Positions 43,686 through 57,123 are shown, counted from the first letter of the stretch. The stretch is 64,000 nt of DNA from Neoscytalidium dimidiatum (GCA_037367355.1 CM074695.1:1116001-1180000); one strand, 5' to 3'. The notes: generated by a model from the sequence alone, not told the origin. Made by a program: numbers and translations.

Positions 43686-45021
43686 ACAATGGTGCAGATG
43701 GATCCAGATCGAAGGCATTCGTCTGGATGGGCGGCTATGACTTTGACGACTTGACGATTGGGTTACGAGGCATGGATGTAGTGCTTTTCCTTTTCACGAG
43801 TACCCGGACGAAGCGGTTCTTTGGAAACTGCGCCTCATAGATAGGATTGAGTCTGGACAGAGGCAGTCAATGTGAGATTTGCCTTTCAACCGATGCCTTT
43901 CGTGAAGTGACAGCGCGAGCTACAACGTGTCTGGATGATGAGTCACAGCCGCCATCATCATCCTGCCTTCTTCTTCCCCATATGAACAGCCTCGCCCAGG
44001 TATCAGTGCTCGGCACTGCATGATGCCTCTGTCGGCGACTCCATGGCTTCAACAATCACCCCATCCAACCGCTGGAATACAATACCCTCCCATCCCTTTC
44101 AACTTACCTCCCGTCTCGACCCCAAAGCCGCAACATCTCTTACTAGCTCGTTTCACCCCTTCCACTCGCGTGGCAACGTTCTTCACCCCAACCTCTCACG
44201 GCTCCAACTGTAATTTGCCTCCCTTGTCTGCCCCGCCAAGGATCTCATACTCCAACAACTCGAGCGCCGGGACAGGATTATTAGCAGGCATGCTAGGAGT
44301 GGTTAGGACAGTAGCAGCGCGCGGCGCACGGCGGACAGATCGAGGCAGATTTGCCAGAAGCGGAGGGCGGTGGGGGAGAGAGCGGACGGTGAGCAGGTGT
44401 GGACATAGGCTATGTTGGAGAAGTGAGGGAGCAGCATGAATGCTTTTATATATCGAAGCGTGGTGAAGTTCAGGAGGTTATTTGAGGATGCAAGGCTCGG
44501 TTTCAAATCCGTGGGGAGAAATTGAGGTGGGGTAGTGGTAGATGTTGGAAGGGAGCGGGAAGGAAGGGTGGTGCATTATGTTGGTCCCCGATCTTCGCGC
44601 GTGTTAAGCCTGGGATGGGGCGGTATTGACAAAGCTCGTTGACATGGCCAGATCTGCTGTGCAAATCGATATCTTGGGTTGCGTAGATATCGGGTTGCAC
44701 CTAGGTGTTAGCGCTGAGCTGCGGATAAGGAACGAGAGTCTTGCCGTTCCTGGTAAGGCGAGCGGTTGAAGCGTTGCGCGTGTTCTGACGACGAGGGTCA
44801 TACTCAAAAGAACGGCATCTGAACATCGGGAAGGCAGTTGAAATGAAGAAATCGTTAATGCTGCACGGTAAGCACGCCTGTAGCTACGGATTATACTTCT
44901 TTACCAATATCAAATGCAGCAACACCTTCGGCCGTTGTAGTGCAAAAACACAGTGGTCTTCGCAGGAAGAAAACAACAGAAAGTACAAGGAAATATCCCT
45001 CATGACCCATAAAACCCCCGT
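43686..45021. other. Convergent intergenic region
   Basis: About 1.3 kb between the repeat protein (+) and the pepsin-like protein (-). Only short frames without features are present. No gene or RNA is supported. Confidence 0.55.
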
Positions 45022-47449
45022 CTAATCCCTGCTCACACGCCTGCTGCTCCCATATGGTCTGCTCAGGCTGGTCGGGCTGCCAGTGAATCCATCGTTCTCG
45101 CTGATCGGGCTCAAATCGCTAACCCTTCTCTCCGTATCCGGCCTCTCTCCCCCGCCACCAACCTCAATCGCATCCGCATTCCCGCCACCAACAAGCCGCT
45201 GAAGCTCCTCAACCCTCAGCCTCTCCGCCTCCGCACGCTCCGCCTCCAGCCTCTCCCTCTCCTCCCTCTCCTTCCGCTCCACCGCATCAATCTGCCCCGG
45301 ACTCGGCATCGGCGGGCTCGGCAACGCACCACCACCGCCTCGCGCCGCCGCAGCCACGACCACCGCACCCGTCGCATCCATCTCGAAGACGCCGTTTCTT
45401 GCCCGCTCGCCGCACCTCTCCGCCTCCTCCCTCGCCGCCCTGAGCGCGTTCCCCTCGATCGTCGCGCCGTCGCCGGACGCGTACGTCGGGAACGGCTCGT
45501 CCCCCTGCATCTCGGGCACGACGGCCTTGGGCTGGTACATCTCGTGCACGGCGTTGACCTCGGCCTCGAGCTCGTTGGACGCGTGCCGCTTGTGCTCGCG
45601 CTCGCGCGCCGCCAGCGCCCGCTCCGCCGGCGTCGGCGCCTTCGGGTCCACCGCCAGCTCGTGGCGGCCCGGCACGACGCCGTCGCCGCCGCCGCCGCCG
45701 CCGGCCTCGGACATGGAGCCCCACGGGTTGCGGAAGAAGGACGCGATGCGCGAGCCTGCCCGGGGCCGGCCGCCGCTCGTGAGCGTGGCGCTGGAGGAGG
45801 AGCGGGTGTGCGCGGCGGAGCTGTGTTTGGAGGATGAGGAGGAGGCGGCGGCGGCGTTGTCGTGATGACGGCGTCGGCGGATGTAGAGGTAGGCGATGAG
45901 GGCGGCGAGGAGCAGGCCAGCGACGACGCCGCCGATGACGGCGCCCGCGATGGCGCCGGCCGAGAGGCTGTGGTTGTTGTTGGAAGAGGTGCCGGGGGGC
46001 CGGATGACAATGGGCATGGATGATGGTTGGACCGTGGGGTCGTCGGGCCAGATGCAGGGTGCCAATTTGAATTGGCTGCGCTCGTAGTCGGCGATGACGT
46101 AGGCTTCTTGAAGAAATGCTCGGCCAAGTGTGTATTGATCGGTGTCGTTGGCTCGTTTGATTGGAAAGTAGTAAAGAGACTGATTCTGGTGAACAAGCGG
46201 GAATGAAGCATTCTGAATGAAGGCCGATATAGGAAAACTGATCTTAGTTTGTCCGCTACTTTGCGAGCCTAGATCAAAAGTGATGTTTGCGTTGCGCTCC
46301 ATGAGCCCGTTAAAGGTTGTGTCATTGATGAAATAGAGCTGAAAAGTATCATTCCATTCTAAGTTGAATTCTTCTTCGAAAGCACTGTAGGAATTTTGAG
46401 GAAGGTAAAGATAGGGCACTGTTGAGTCTATGAGAAAATCTGCTGCCTGTGGTAGGAGAGCTGTGGTTGATGGGTTTGTAACAATCGAATTGACGTGTAT
46501 CGTGAGGTCTCTCTCCTGGTCTGCGGCAAATCCGACTGTGATTTGTGAGGAGTTGTCAAAGCGCCCCTGATCATAGCCGCCGAGAACAAGGCTACCGTAG
46601 AAGTTCTCAGAACCTGAAATATGTCAGAAATTCTGGAAATTGAGAAGTGGTGAGATTCACATACGGTATTTTGCACCGGAAGTATAGCCCCACGATAAGC
46701 TCGAAATTGCACTGCTGTTTTGGAGCGTTTGTAGCGTTTGTAGGACTGTCGGCTGTGGATTGTTGATAGTGGACATATTGACAGACCGAGGGTTGAGCGG
46801 AAACACCCCAAGCCAATACTGCGGGTCAGCAACCTCAGCAATGACTTGGTGTTCGAGTGTATTGGCTCCAGCGCTCCCATCCCATCCGAGCCGCACTTGA
46901 TCGAAGCCATATTGGCCGTTCGCTACTCCGTATCCCTCAAGCTCATTGTTTCCTAGTAGGTTGAAGACTGAGATGTCTGTCCAGGTAGAGGATTCGTTTC
47001 TGAGGTAAATGCCGCCTCGGCTGTATCTGCAGTCTTGAACGTTACTTTTGTCGTCGAGACTTGGATAGAATCCATCCGGACAACCTAGTACATCAATCGC
47101 CCATATGACGTTTGCTTTGGTCGATGGAAGAACCCTAACCATCTGTGAACCCTGGGTCCCAAGCCGGAGGATGAACGAGGTCCTGGGTTCGTTAGCAACA
47201 GCCCATCGGCAACCCACGAGATACGGGGAGCATGCACCATTGTCCATCAACACCGTCCCAGTGTTGCGATGTCCTGCATGATAAGTAAGTATTGTTCATT
47301 CACTGAAAATGTTAGGCTCACGAAAGCACCAGCGGGGCGGGTGTCGTATCTCGAGGCTGCATCTGACTGTTCAGGACTCCGTAGGGGTGGACAGCCTGAC
47401 CCATGGCCAAGAAGGCAAGGCCCAAGTACCGAAGGCGTGCACTATTCAT
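45022..47449 (-). CDS. Membrane-anchored pepsin-fold (A1-like) protein
   Basis: Exons 47449-47322, 47273-47238, 47182-46665 and 46613-45022 give 757 residues. Introns are 48, 55 (GCTAACG branch) and 51 bases. The N-terminus MNSARLRYLGLAFLAMG is a signal peptide. STSQHWDGVDGQW then joins TSFILRLGTQGSQMVRVL, the opening strand pattern of fungal A1-like proteins. Other matches are SSLSWGYTSG, GSLVLGGYDQGRF and FLIDSTVPYLYLP. Where an active pepsin has DTG/DSG after the first strands, this protein reads LPSTKANVIWAID, so the first catalytic Asp appears missing; the second position (IDST) is DST. One transmembrane helix (AGAIAGAVIGGVVAGLLLAA) and an Arg stop-transfer run follow. The cytoplasmic tail of about 280 residues is charged, with a Glu/Arg coiled-coil-like segment. 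It is probably a non-proteolytic surface protein or sensor. Confidence 0.85.
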
Positions 47450-48749
47450 AGCAAAGAGTATTATTGTGGGCAGAGAACCTTCATCTAGGCAGGTGCAGAA
47501 TCAGCAAACTGTCAGAGCGGAAGAGCGCGTGAAAAGTCCGGCGGGAGCGGCCAGCCACATCGCCCGGCGACCAAGAGTCAAGACATACAGCTTCGAGACA
47601 GGGCTGAAAGATTTCGGTGAATGAGTCAGGGGAAAAGCAGGCAGCAGAAGCGGGGTGGACAAAAGGGACGGTCAGAGAATAGCAAGGCTATCCCGAGCCG
47701 CGCTACGGGGGACCGGGAGGGCATCGATAAAGCAAAGGAGGTGTGGCATGAGGGCTGCAGGCTTTCGATAGCTTACCCTGCAAGGTGGTCCGAAGGGGGC
47801 ACAAGAGCCTCAGGTAGGACAGGGGGTAGATATAAGGTGGTCCCCTATAGGTGGAGAGCTGCCGACGTGCAGGGCGGGGCTGCCGGGGACAAATTGCCAG
47901 GCGGGAACAAGCCTGCACACACACCAGATGGCACGTCAAAGTGCAGCGCAGCTACTGTTTCTCGTGCCATTTTTAGGAGCCGGAATAGCTGGAATTAAGC
48001 TCGTGGCGGGACTGTGAAGGGAGTAATAGATCGATCGAGGCGAACAAAGAAACTTTGCACCACTGCGGCAGTGACGTCGCTGGAGTGTGCAGCAGCGGGG
48101 AGCCTCAGCAGACCGAGAGCTTCAGCAAAAGGAGTACAGAAGGCGTTGCTGGAGAATTCTGCGAGCGTCCCAGACAAAGGCGGACGATGGTGAAGCGGCT
48201 GATGAGGAAGGTGTGGCAGGTTTTTCCTCTCCAGCACGCTCCCGTCCGGGCAAGAGAGCAGCGCCAGTCATCACTTTCCTCCACCTACCAGTATCCGGTT
48301 CTGTCGCTCTGGTGCACGTGGATGGACGGGAGGAAGGTCCGTGGTACAGATGGGCTGTTTGCTGGCAGGTCGTGAGCCAGGAACGCGGGCGCAGACTGGA
48401 GGTAAGCTGCCGCTGCTCATCCGCCCTTCCCAGCGAAGAAGCATTCCCGGCAAGGCTAATCCAGGATTGAGGACAGTCGGCGGGCGGCGCGGAGAGCAGC
48501 GGCAGAGGTACAGCGGTGCGCGAGTTCCCGGACGATGCAACCGTGTGTTGCCCTGTGCAGCGTGCATGATGCCACCCGATGCGCTGCCTACATATTGCGG
48601 GAGCCGGCCGGGGCTCCATGAGCTGCTGGTGCGGATGCCTGTCTGCCGCTCTGCTGTCGCTTCCGTTTGTCATCGCTGTGCACCGCTCGCTGCCGTCCGA
48701 AAGAGAGTCGCGGATTGAAGGAAGTGGGAGGCGAAGAACTGCGATTGTG
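47450..48749. other. Divergent intergenic region
   Basis: About 1.3 kb between the two surface-protein genes, which are transcribed away from each other. Overlapping Arg/Ser-rich frames have no domain. It should hold both promoters. Confidence 0.55.
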
Positions 48750-51700
48750 ATGCGGGTGATACCTTTCTTCGTCGCAGCGGCACTTGCGGGGCCCCTCGAC
48801 AATGCCCAGCCGCCTGCAAGGGCCCCTGTTCCGCGAGGTAAGACCTCTGCACTCGTAGCTGTCTGCGAAATTGCATGGCTTTTTTCTTCAATTCCCGTTG
48901 AGCGCGAGCACCATAGCCATTTGGTCTTCCTCAGTTCGACGCGCTTTCTACTGACCCGGCGAAGGCACCGACAACGTCGCCTGCGAAACAGTTTATGTCA
49001 CCATCAACGCGTGCTACCCCGGTGCCCCCTCGCTTAATCACTCCAGCCCAAGCCATCCTGTCTACTCGTCCAACTCGATCGCTCATTCAACAAAGCTACT
49101 CACGTCGACCGTTTCCGACCATGTCTATCCGACCTCAAGCCACTCTCCACTGGCCAGTCCGACCGGCCCCAATTCGATCTCTACAGGTCATTTCTCAGGG
49201 TACAGCTTATCCAGCTTGCCAGCCGACCGCTCGTCCGCAGAATCGACCATTTCCAAGTGTGGCCGAGGCAGCTTTGTGAAGATAGAAGGGCTTGGTGATG
49301 AGGTTTACTCACTCTTGACAAGGTTCGAGTATATTGTAGAAGGGAACAAGTGGAAGACAAGCACCTGCATCTATACTCAATGGCCCAGCCGCTCCAGCAC
49401 CAAGACTCCGAGCACGACCGCGCACTCTTTCTCGTCGGAAACATATTTAAAGCCCACCATCACCAGAACGATCTCGGTTTGCCCATCAACGAGTGTACCG
49501 CATACTGCGAGCACAAAGTCAACTGTGGTTTCCAGCTATTCAACATGGACCACAGGCTCCTACACAACCAGCTGCAATTCAAGCATATGGCCAACGACTT
49601 TTACGTCAAGCTCAGCAAGCTCCTCTTCGGTATCTACCAAGAGACCGACTGCTACTACATACTCCGCCTCAATATCGATGTCTACGATTTCTTCCAACCA
49701 GTCGCTCTCAAGTGTGCCCTCAAAGCCTACTACTTCAAGCACCTCGCCCATTTCTTGGAGCTCCTTCCCCACCAGTTCGACAATTGCAAACACCTCCACA
49801 CCATCAGTTACAATCACAAAACCCTCGACTACATCGACGACTTATACGGTGACGTGCACATCATATCCTTCGTCCTTTTCGTCGGCTTCCCACACCACGG
49901 CACCCACAGTGCCAGTTACCACAGTTACGGTGTCCTCAATCCTGACTAAATCGGAAACTATCACCACTACGAACACATCCACAGCAGTTAGCACGGAGAC
50001 AGCCATATCAATCACGACTACACTTGAGACAGTGACTACGACAGCCACTTTTTCGGAGCCTTCGAAAAGCTTTGTCATATCCACATCTACGACTGATGAG
50101 ACAGATACATCAACGACGTGGATCACTGAGACTAGCACTGCTCTGACTACCTCATTGACCAACGAAACAACTGTCATCTCCTTGACATCCGTGGCTACTA
50201 GCACAGATGCTACATTATCCACCTCCGTGATCCCCACGACAAGTACTACGTTATCTACCTTTGTTACCACCGTGACATTCGTCATCCCTTCTACGTCAGT
50301 GCTTGTTGAGACATCAACCGCGACAACAACACTATCGATAGTTCCTTCCGTAACCACGAGCCCCACAGCCTCAGAGCCGGGGCCTTCAAGCTCTTCAGGT
50401 ATTACTCCCACAAAAACAACTCTCACTGTCATTTCTCCACCGTCAACCTCACCAAGTACATCTACAAATGCCCCTTTTATAATAAGGCCATCACACAAGC
50501 CTCCTCCTTATTAAGCACTACGCCACCAACTATATCGGAAACGGCATGCCCTTCATTAATTTCTTCAGTAACAGGAACTCGTCCGCAACCTCCGTTTCCA
50601 ACAACATCCCCTCTTACTACTGTGCAAAGCACTACGCCGAGTCCCATATCATCTACTCCTTTGGTCACCCCTCCTACCGGCCTTTCGACGAGTTCTGTCA
50701 TTCCGCCTACGACAAGCTCGAACTCTGCTGTCCCGTCTACCTCGCCCGCTTCTACGTCAGAGTCTCCCCCCATACCCCCGCCAACACTGCCAACCGCGGC
50801 CCCCTCGCCGCTGACACCGTCTCATATATCTACATCTATGCTACCTACGTCGACTGACACGCTTAAGCCATCTAGTTCACAAGTTCTTCCCACTACATCA
50901 ATTGGGCCAACAACGGCTATTCCCACTTCCCAGCCTCCACCTCAGACCCCACCAACTTTTCAGTCTTCGTCTCAAAGTCCATCTACACAGCCCACGTCGA
51001 GTACTTTCAGTTTGACTACCGTTATTTCTCTCCCTCCATCCATAACCCCTTCAACGCTGCAGCCATCTCCTTCAAACCCAAGCGTGACCACCCGGACACA
51101 TCCGTCTCCGATAAGCATTCCGCAACCCAGCACAGCTCCGACGGAAGCCACGCCCTCTTCACAAACCACTTCATCTTTGGTGTCTACAGCTACAACTGAA
51201 ACGCCCACAATTCCAAGTACAAGTTCAGCGCCGTCTGTAATCTCAATACCATCAGCACAGACTCTATCAACGCTAACGACCTCGTTCACCTCCCCCTTCC
51301 CATCCTCGACCACCTGCATTCCCGGGACATGCGAGCTCAAAGCCAGCAACCTGCGCTTCAACCTCTGGGCACCAGGAACCAGAGAAGGCTCAACGTTCAG
51401 CGACCCCACCGACGGCTTCATATAGTACGTGTCCCCCCCGCGTCCGCACCCAGTCCTATCAACTAATGCAATTCTCTCCGCACCAGCACCTCCCCCAGCA
51501 TCTACCTCACGCTCAACAATCTCGCCGCCTCGCGCGCCTGCGGCAACGGCGGCGACGCCCGCACGACCGCGCTCGACGCCCCCATCCCGACGACCGTCCT
51601 CGCCCTCGCCCCGGCCGAGCTCAGCACCATCACCTGGACGCCCAGCACCCTCAACGCGTCGACCACGCTCGCGGGGTCCACCGTCGTCGGCTCCTGGACC

Positions 51701-52444
51701 ATCGCGTGGAACACCGTGACCGTCCCGTTCGACTTCCCCGCCTACGCCTCCCTGTGCGCGGCCGCCTCGCCCGGGCTTCTCCCACCCCGCCCGCCGACCG
51801 CGTTCCCCGCCGCCGCCAACGTCACGACCGTCGTCCCCGAGGGAGCCTCCGACGCGACGGCCGCGCCGCCCTTCCGCGTCGACCCCTGCGCGCCCTTCGT
51901 CGCCGTCCCGCCGCGCGTCGCGAGCGAGCGGCCCGAGTGGCTCGGCTGCTGGCCCGACGCCCGCGGCGGCGCGTTCGATCCGCCGTGGACGGTGACGCCG
52001 GACGGGGCGCTGGTGGCGCCGACGGTGGAGACGTCGACGACGACGAAGACGATGCGGGTGCCGGTGGAGAGCCAGGTGCCCGGGTCGACGACGATGACGG
52101 CGACGACGACGACGACGGAGAGGGCCTCCTCCAGTTCGGATCGTGGCGTGATCCCGGCCGTGGCGACGCTGTACTCCTCCGTCCTGGCGAGCCGGAGCTC
52201 GGAGGCCGCGGCGAGTGCGGCGTCGGTGAGTGCGGCGCGAGCGAGCAGCGAGGTGGCGAGGACGAGGACGACGCGAGGTTCCTCCTCCTCCTCCTCCTCC
52301 TTCTCCTCCTCCTCTTCTACCCGCTCGACGGCTTCGAGCACGGCTGCTAGTACGGCATCGTCGGGCGCGGCTGAGTCGAATGCTGTCGTTGGGATGAGCG
52401 CCGCGCTGGGTGGGCTGGGGTTCTTGGCGGTGTTGTTCTTGTGA
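48750..52444 (+). CDS. Mucin-like Ser/Thr-rich GPI-anchored surface protein
   Basis: Exon 1 is 48750-48837, starting with a signal peptide (MRVIPFFVAAALAGPL). A 127-base intron (gtaaga...gcgaag) leads to exon 2 at 48965, with VACETVYVTINACYPG. Several hundred residues of Ser/Thr/Pro-rich sequence follow to about 50.4 kb. The frame then changes: the stop at 50512-50514 is avoided only if an intron is removed. 50399-50499 or 50456-50499 both restore the frame into SLLSTTPPTISETACPS. The next frame runs to 51424, and a 62-base intron (51425-51486) joins DGFIY to TSPSIYLTLNNL. The C-terminus (about 51.3-52.44 kb) has a Cys-containing domain (GTCELKASNLRFNLWAPG) and Ser-rich runs. It ends in SNAVVGMSAALGGLGFLAVL, a typical GPI-attachment signal. 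A heavily O-glycosylated wall adhesin is the likely nature. Confidence 0.75.
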
Positions 52445-53482
52445 AAGGGTTGGAAGTACATCTGAGAATGCTTTGACGCGCGGTCTTTTCATACATAACG
52501 GGTTAAGCAAATAATACTCCCATAGTTCATGCTAATCGGTAATAATGATTTACGGTAATGCCAGACAGCAAAAATAGAGATAACCACAGATGGTTGAGCT
52601 ATGACTGATGGAACTTAAAAAAAAAAAAAGGCCAACGAGCAGGTAATACAGACCGAAAACCAGAGGTCGAAGCTCGAAGCTCGAAATAATTCCCCCTCCA
52701 ATTACTCACAAGTCGGCACCGAAACCCAAAAGCGCAGCGCTTTACCTCCGGGAAGCATCATGAACCAGCCCTCCCTCTCCCCGGCGCTGGTCGCCCCACA
52801 CCTGCAAAGTCCAGCCTCAGGCACGCAACGCCAGGCCCGAAACCGACGCATCCTCGGTACTTTGCTGGATGTTAGTCTGCGCAGGACTGCGACGTTCGAC
52901 CTTCATGCAGCCGCCCGTGTCCGGCGCGCCGATGCGGCAGTCTCGCGCCATCAGAGAAAACCTATCATAGCAGGTACGGGCGAGGTGGACACAAGGGGTG
53001 GGGTGTGGGGGGAGGAAATGGGCGTGCAGCACGTCATGCAGCCAGCTGTTCGCCGCAGCGCTTCGTTGAGAGAGATAGAGAGAGAGAGAGAACGCCACCG
53101 CTCCCACCGACGGCGCCGCTGATTCCTGTTTGCGCCACGGAGCGCCGCAAGGAACGTCGGTCTGGCGGGTGCGGGAGGTCTTGCGCGAATGAACCGAGTG
53201 CGACGGGTGCGCTGCGTTGGACGAGCGGGCGTACGGCATTAGCTGCGGTGAATTGGGGGGGATGTGCGCGGGAAGGGCGGGTGTGAGATGGGCGCAGGAA
53301 GGGGGGTTTTCTCGCGTCAGCAAGCAAAGCAAAGCAAGTTGCGAGAGCGGATTCGCCCGCTGCAATGTCGCTGCAAGGTGCCGGTTTGGGGCGAGCGAGG
53401 CGGCGGGCGGCGGCCAGAGAGCACCGTCGAACGTCTGGAGAATGGGTATGCGTTCAGAATGCATTGCTGCCCCTCGTCTTCG

Positions 53483-53526
53483 TCAGCAGCAGCAGCAGCA
53501 GCAGCAGCAGCGGCGGCGGCGGCGGC
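53483..53526. repeat. CAG/CGG trinucleotide repeat
   Basis: About ten CAG units run into five CGG units. No gene is supported around it. Confidence 0.9.
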
Positions 53527-54092
53527 AGCGGGCGGCGATCCCCACATGCAAAATCCTAGAAAGGAAATATTTAATTGTTGAATGGAGACGGTAAATTTGA
53601 TGCTGTATCAAGCTCGTATTATAGGGCAAGTGCTCGAAAAGAATAATTGCGCTCCTGTGTGCGAATCTCCTCCCCTTTCCCGTGAACAGCCACGATGACT
53701 TCTCCCCAAATCACTCGCAGAAGGTCGGGCGGGAGGGGCGCGCAGCGCGGTAGTCCATCACCACCACCACCATCACCCGCGTGCGCAACGGACACCTAAC
53801 CGCATGCGTCGGGATGCATAAAGGTCGAACATCTGAAAATTGTGCAGACATGACCACCATGCGCACTTGCGCTGACCGGGAGCGCGAGCGAGCAAAGAGG
53901 GTCGGCGGTGCGGGGTGGCTGGGGAAGAAAGGGACGGCGAACGACTGGACGGGAGAGCGCATGATGCTGGGCCTGTCAATGCGCGGGCGGGCGGGCGGGA
54001 GGGTTGCAGCAGGCAGCGGGTCGGCGCGACACGGGCGATGCTGTCGAAGATTCCTTGCTGCGTCCGAAGTTGCGGAAGGGCTGGTTGCTCTG

Positions 54093-54115
54093 TTTGCTTG
54101 CTTGCTTGCTTGCTT
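54093..54115. repeat. TTGC tetranucleotide repeat
   Basis: Nearly six perfect units of TTGC in intergenic DNA close to one motif copy (54062). Confidence 0.85.
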
Positions 54116-55434
54116 CATGACCTTCTGTGCGAGCGTGACTGTGTCTACGATCCCGCTGCTCTGGACGCGCCCTCGGAAACCGACCCAACAGTGGAAAGTC
54201 TGGCTTCTCCTAGGACGAGCGTGCGGCGAAGCAGCAGGCGGGCCCGCCCAAGCCTCTTCCGTGCGCCTCGTTGCCTCGCGCCAACCCGGAACGGCGCAGG
54301 CCTGCAGGTGATGAGACCGCAGGATAATACAGTAGCGCTGGGGACAGCGCCTACGCCGTCTCTTCTTTTGCCCCTTTTTCGAGAGCACTGCATGAAGGTC
54401 GAACGTCTGCGTCTTTGTTCTAGTTACGCAATGGCAAGCGCATCGAACGCCGGCGTCGAGCTTGCGCTTCCTTCTAGCTTCGCGCGAACGCCAGCCTGGA
54501 GGATGAAGCGAAGCTCTGCACCACCGGTCTCCGGCGAGACAGGGGGTAGGGAGCACTACGACCAGCTGGGCTGGCAGCCGTCGCCGTCGAACGACCGCGT
54601 TCGGGAATTAAACCGTCACAACACCATGGCGAGCCACGGCAGCACCACGATACCTTCGCCGTCGTACAAAGCGCTACCACCCTGGGTAGCTACCGAGAAG
54701 TCTGCGAGATAGCAGCGCCGGCCAGCGTACGTACCTACGCCAGCAGCCAGCCCAGAGGCCCTTCACTCCGCGTGGACGCACCTGAGATGCAAGCTGCAAA
54801 ACCCGGCAGCTCAGCTCACCCCATCGCGGAGCACCTTATCAGTCCTAGCTCCCCCAGCCTAGCTGCTGCTCCCCGCCCACAACTTCCAACGTCTACGGTA
54901 TTCGTGTGTAACGCGACGACCCCGCTTTTGCTGCACGCTAGGCCATGTAGCGCGGAGGGCCGGACTGCGATGAGTCTCGGTCTCCTCATGTGGTGTTCGT
55001 CCCTGTGTAGCGCCAGCCCCGGACTCCGAGGCCGTCGTGTGGATGGAGTGACCCGTCGGGCCCGAGCCTCGTACCGCGGGCATTTCTCGCGAGCCGCGGA
55101 AACCGCACGACGTTCGAAGTTGTTTGCGCTCGGTGACCGAGCGGGCGAGCCAGCAGCAGCAGTCAGGTGTCAAGCGTCAGCCGTCTCTTGGCATGTTCGG
55201 AGAAGCAGTCGTCGTCCCTCCCCAATCTTAATCATAAATCGCGTGTTCGGTCCGCGAGCTCGTTGCCCGACGATCTGTGTGCGGAGGGAGCTCTATCTGG
55301 CTGGGCTGACGACGACGCAAGGCAGGAATCAGGCAATAATGGTGGGAATGGCAGGCAGGCAAGGGCGCGGAGGGAACGAGTTGCCTTGCCTGGCCTCGCG
55401 GGAGACCAGTGAGGAAATTTTTGGCACTCACGTT

Positions 55435-55990
55435 CAACTTCGAACGTCTGAAAGGTTGCTTGGCCGTCGGTCGGCTGGAGTCTAGAGTTTCTTGGACGCG
55501 TTGCTTGTGCCGCCTGCGTTCCACGGTTCGGTGCAGGGGCAGGCGCTGGAGCGGCGTGAGGAGAGAAAAATTAGGTAGGTAGGCGAGGCGGCTGACGCGG
55601 CGGCTTGTTCGGTGTTTAAGACGCCGCACTCGGGTTTTCCGCTGCGGATGTTCGCTCTTGCGGCCGTCACTGCGGCGTGCTGCTCTCGAGGATGGGTAGC
55701 AACTGCCCTATCTTGCACCAGGGGATTCAGGTTGCTATCTTGGCTGGAGTTCCTTGTGTGGGAATCAAGCAGAGCTGCAATCTTTTTGACATTCGAGACC
55801 CTGAGCGCACGCCAACAAATCCTTTCCCCGCTGAAACCTCCCCTCGAACAACTCGGCCTTCAGCAGCCAAACCCCTCGGGCTTGGGCTGCCCACACACCC
55901 CCCTTACAATCGTCCCATTCCTAAAACGAAAATTTCACGTTCATTTACAGCAACTTCGAACGTCTGAAGGGTTGCTTGGCTGCCGGTCTA
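55435..55990 (+). repeat. Two copies of a ~37-base extended motif repeat
   Basis: Copies at 55435-55472 and 55951-55988 share CAACTTCGAACGTCTGAA followed by (A/G)GGTTGCTTGGC and a similar CNGTC tail. They are 516 bases apart in the same orientation and differ at only a few positions. Confidence 0.8.
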
Positions 55991-57123
55991 CCGGTCAAGA
56001 CGGCCGACTTAGCATTCTCGTCGTGCCCATGCATCTGTTTGGTCGCCCTTGCCAGCTTGCCGTTTCATCCCTCATCGCTGCTCCACTCGCTGGCCTGCTG
56101 TAGTGTCCATCTCGGCGACGAGCCACAGTCGCTGCACATGGTGACGAGATTCAGAGCCGCATCAGCCTTACAGCGTGGCTGTGCCTCCCCATGTCCTGAG
56201 GAAGCAGTTGAGATCGAGGCCAGGGTATCCAAGCCGCTCATCGTCCTTGACCCGATTCCCGATCAAGCATCGCATTATTCCCGCCTAAAAGTGCGGACTC
56301 ACTGTACAATAATAATATTAATAATACAAGAACTCCCCTATAGACGATAATTACGCCCTCCGCACCCACCGCCTTCGGAACCTCGCGTCCTACTCCCGCA
56401 TCGTCGTGGAGAACGCCGCCCCGACATGCGAAATAGCCGACCCGATATCGCCCGCATGCGTTGCCAACACTGACTCCACTGCCCGAACGCCCTTCAGAAA
56501 CGAAAAAAAAAAAAAACGTCATCCACAAAAAGCACATGGCAAGTGGATCTGATAAGATTCGCGCTGCGTCAACAGCCATGCCCCCTCACGCCCATCTCCG
56601 AGCCCACCTAACCACATACGACCACATTCGCCTCCGCCAAGCGTTCTTCACGACGCTTGTCTCCCACCATTCTTACCCTCGCGAGTCAACAAAGAAGTCA
56701 CGATGCGTCAAGGAAATAAATAAAAAAAAAAAAAAAGCGTGCGCTGACGGCCGCTCTGCCCGCCGCTACCACGGGAGATTCCCGACTTCGGTCCACATTA
56801 AACCTTGGCCATTAGCGTCCTTCCTCCTAGACACTGCGTGGTAGTTACCGCGACATCGGGTTCACCCATGGCCCTTGCGCTTTTTTTTCCTCTTTTTCTC
56901 TCTCTTTCTCGCTATGCCCCCCGCTGGCGGAGGCGGGATACTGTTTTGCGCATGGTGTTTATAACGGGCTGATGCGGCCGCCCGCAAATCCCATCGGCCC
57001 ATCTTATCTGATCCATCATTTTTTTTTTCCTCTCTCTGCCTTCCTTCCTCCTCCCTCCCTCCCTCCATCCCTCCTGTCTTGAATAGTAGCGCGGGCCGCC
57101 CGGGCTGCAGCTTCGACCCGACC

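Larger units (their letters stand above)
52445..57123. other. Gene-free region, part of motif cluster
   Basis: About 4.7 kb without a supported gene. It contains a TCGAAGC tandem (52667-52685), A runs (52617-52629, 56503-56516, 56722-56736), a CAG/CGG repeat (53483-53526) and a TTGC repeat (54093-54115). It also contains about nine copies of the TCGAACGTC motif family (listed separately). Many open frames are GC-driven and Arg/Ser-rich. Confidence 0.55.

Noticed and set aside
42864..43718. 284-codon minus-strand frame
   Set aside because: Shadow of the RDxxG repeat protein; Val/Ala-rich with no domain.
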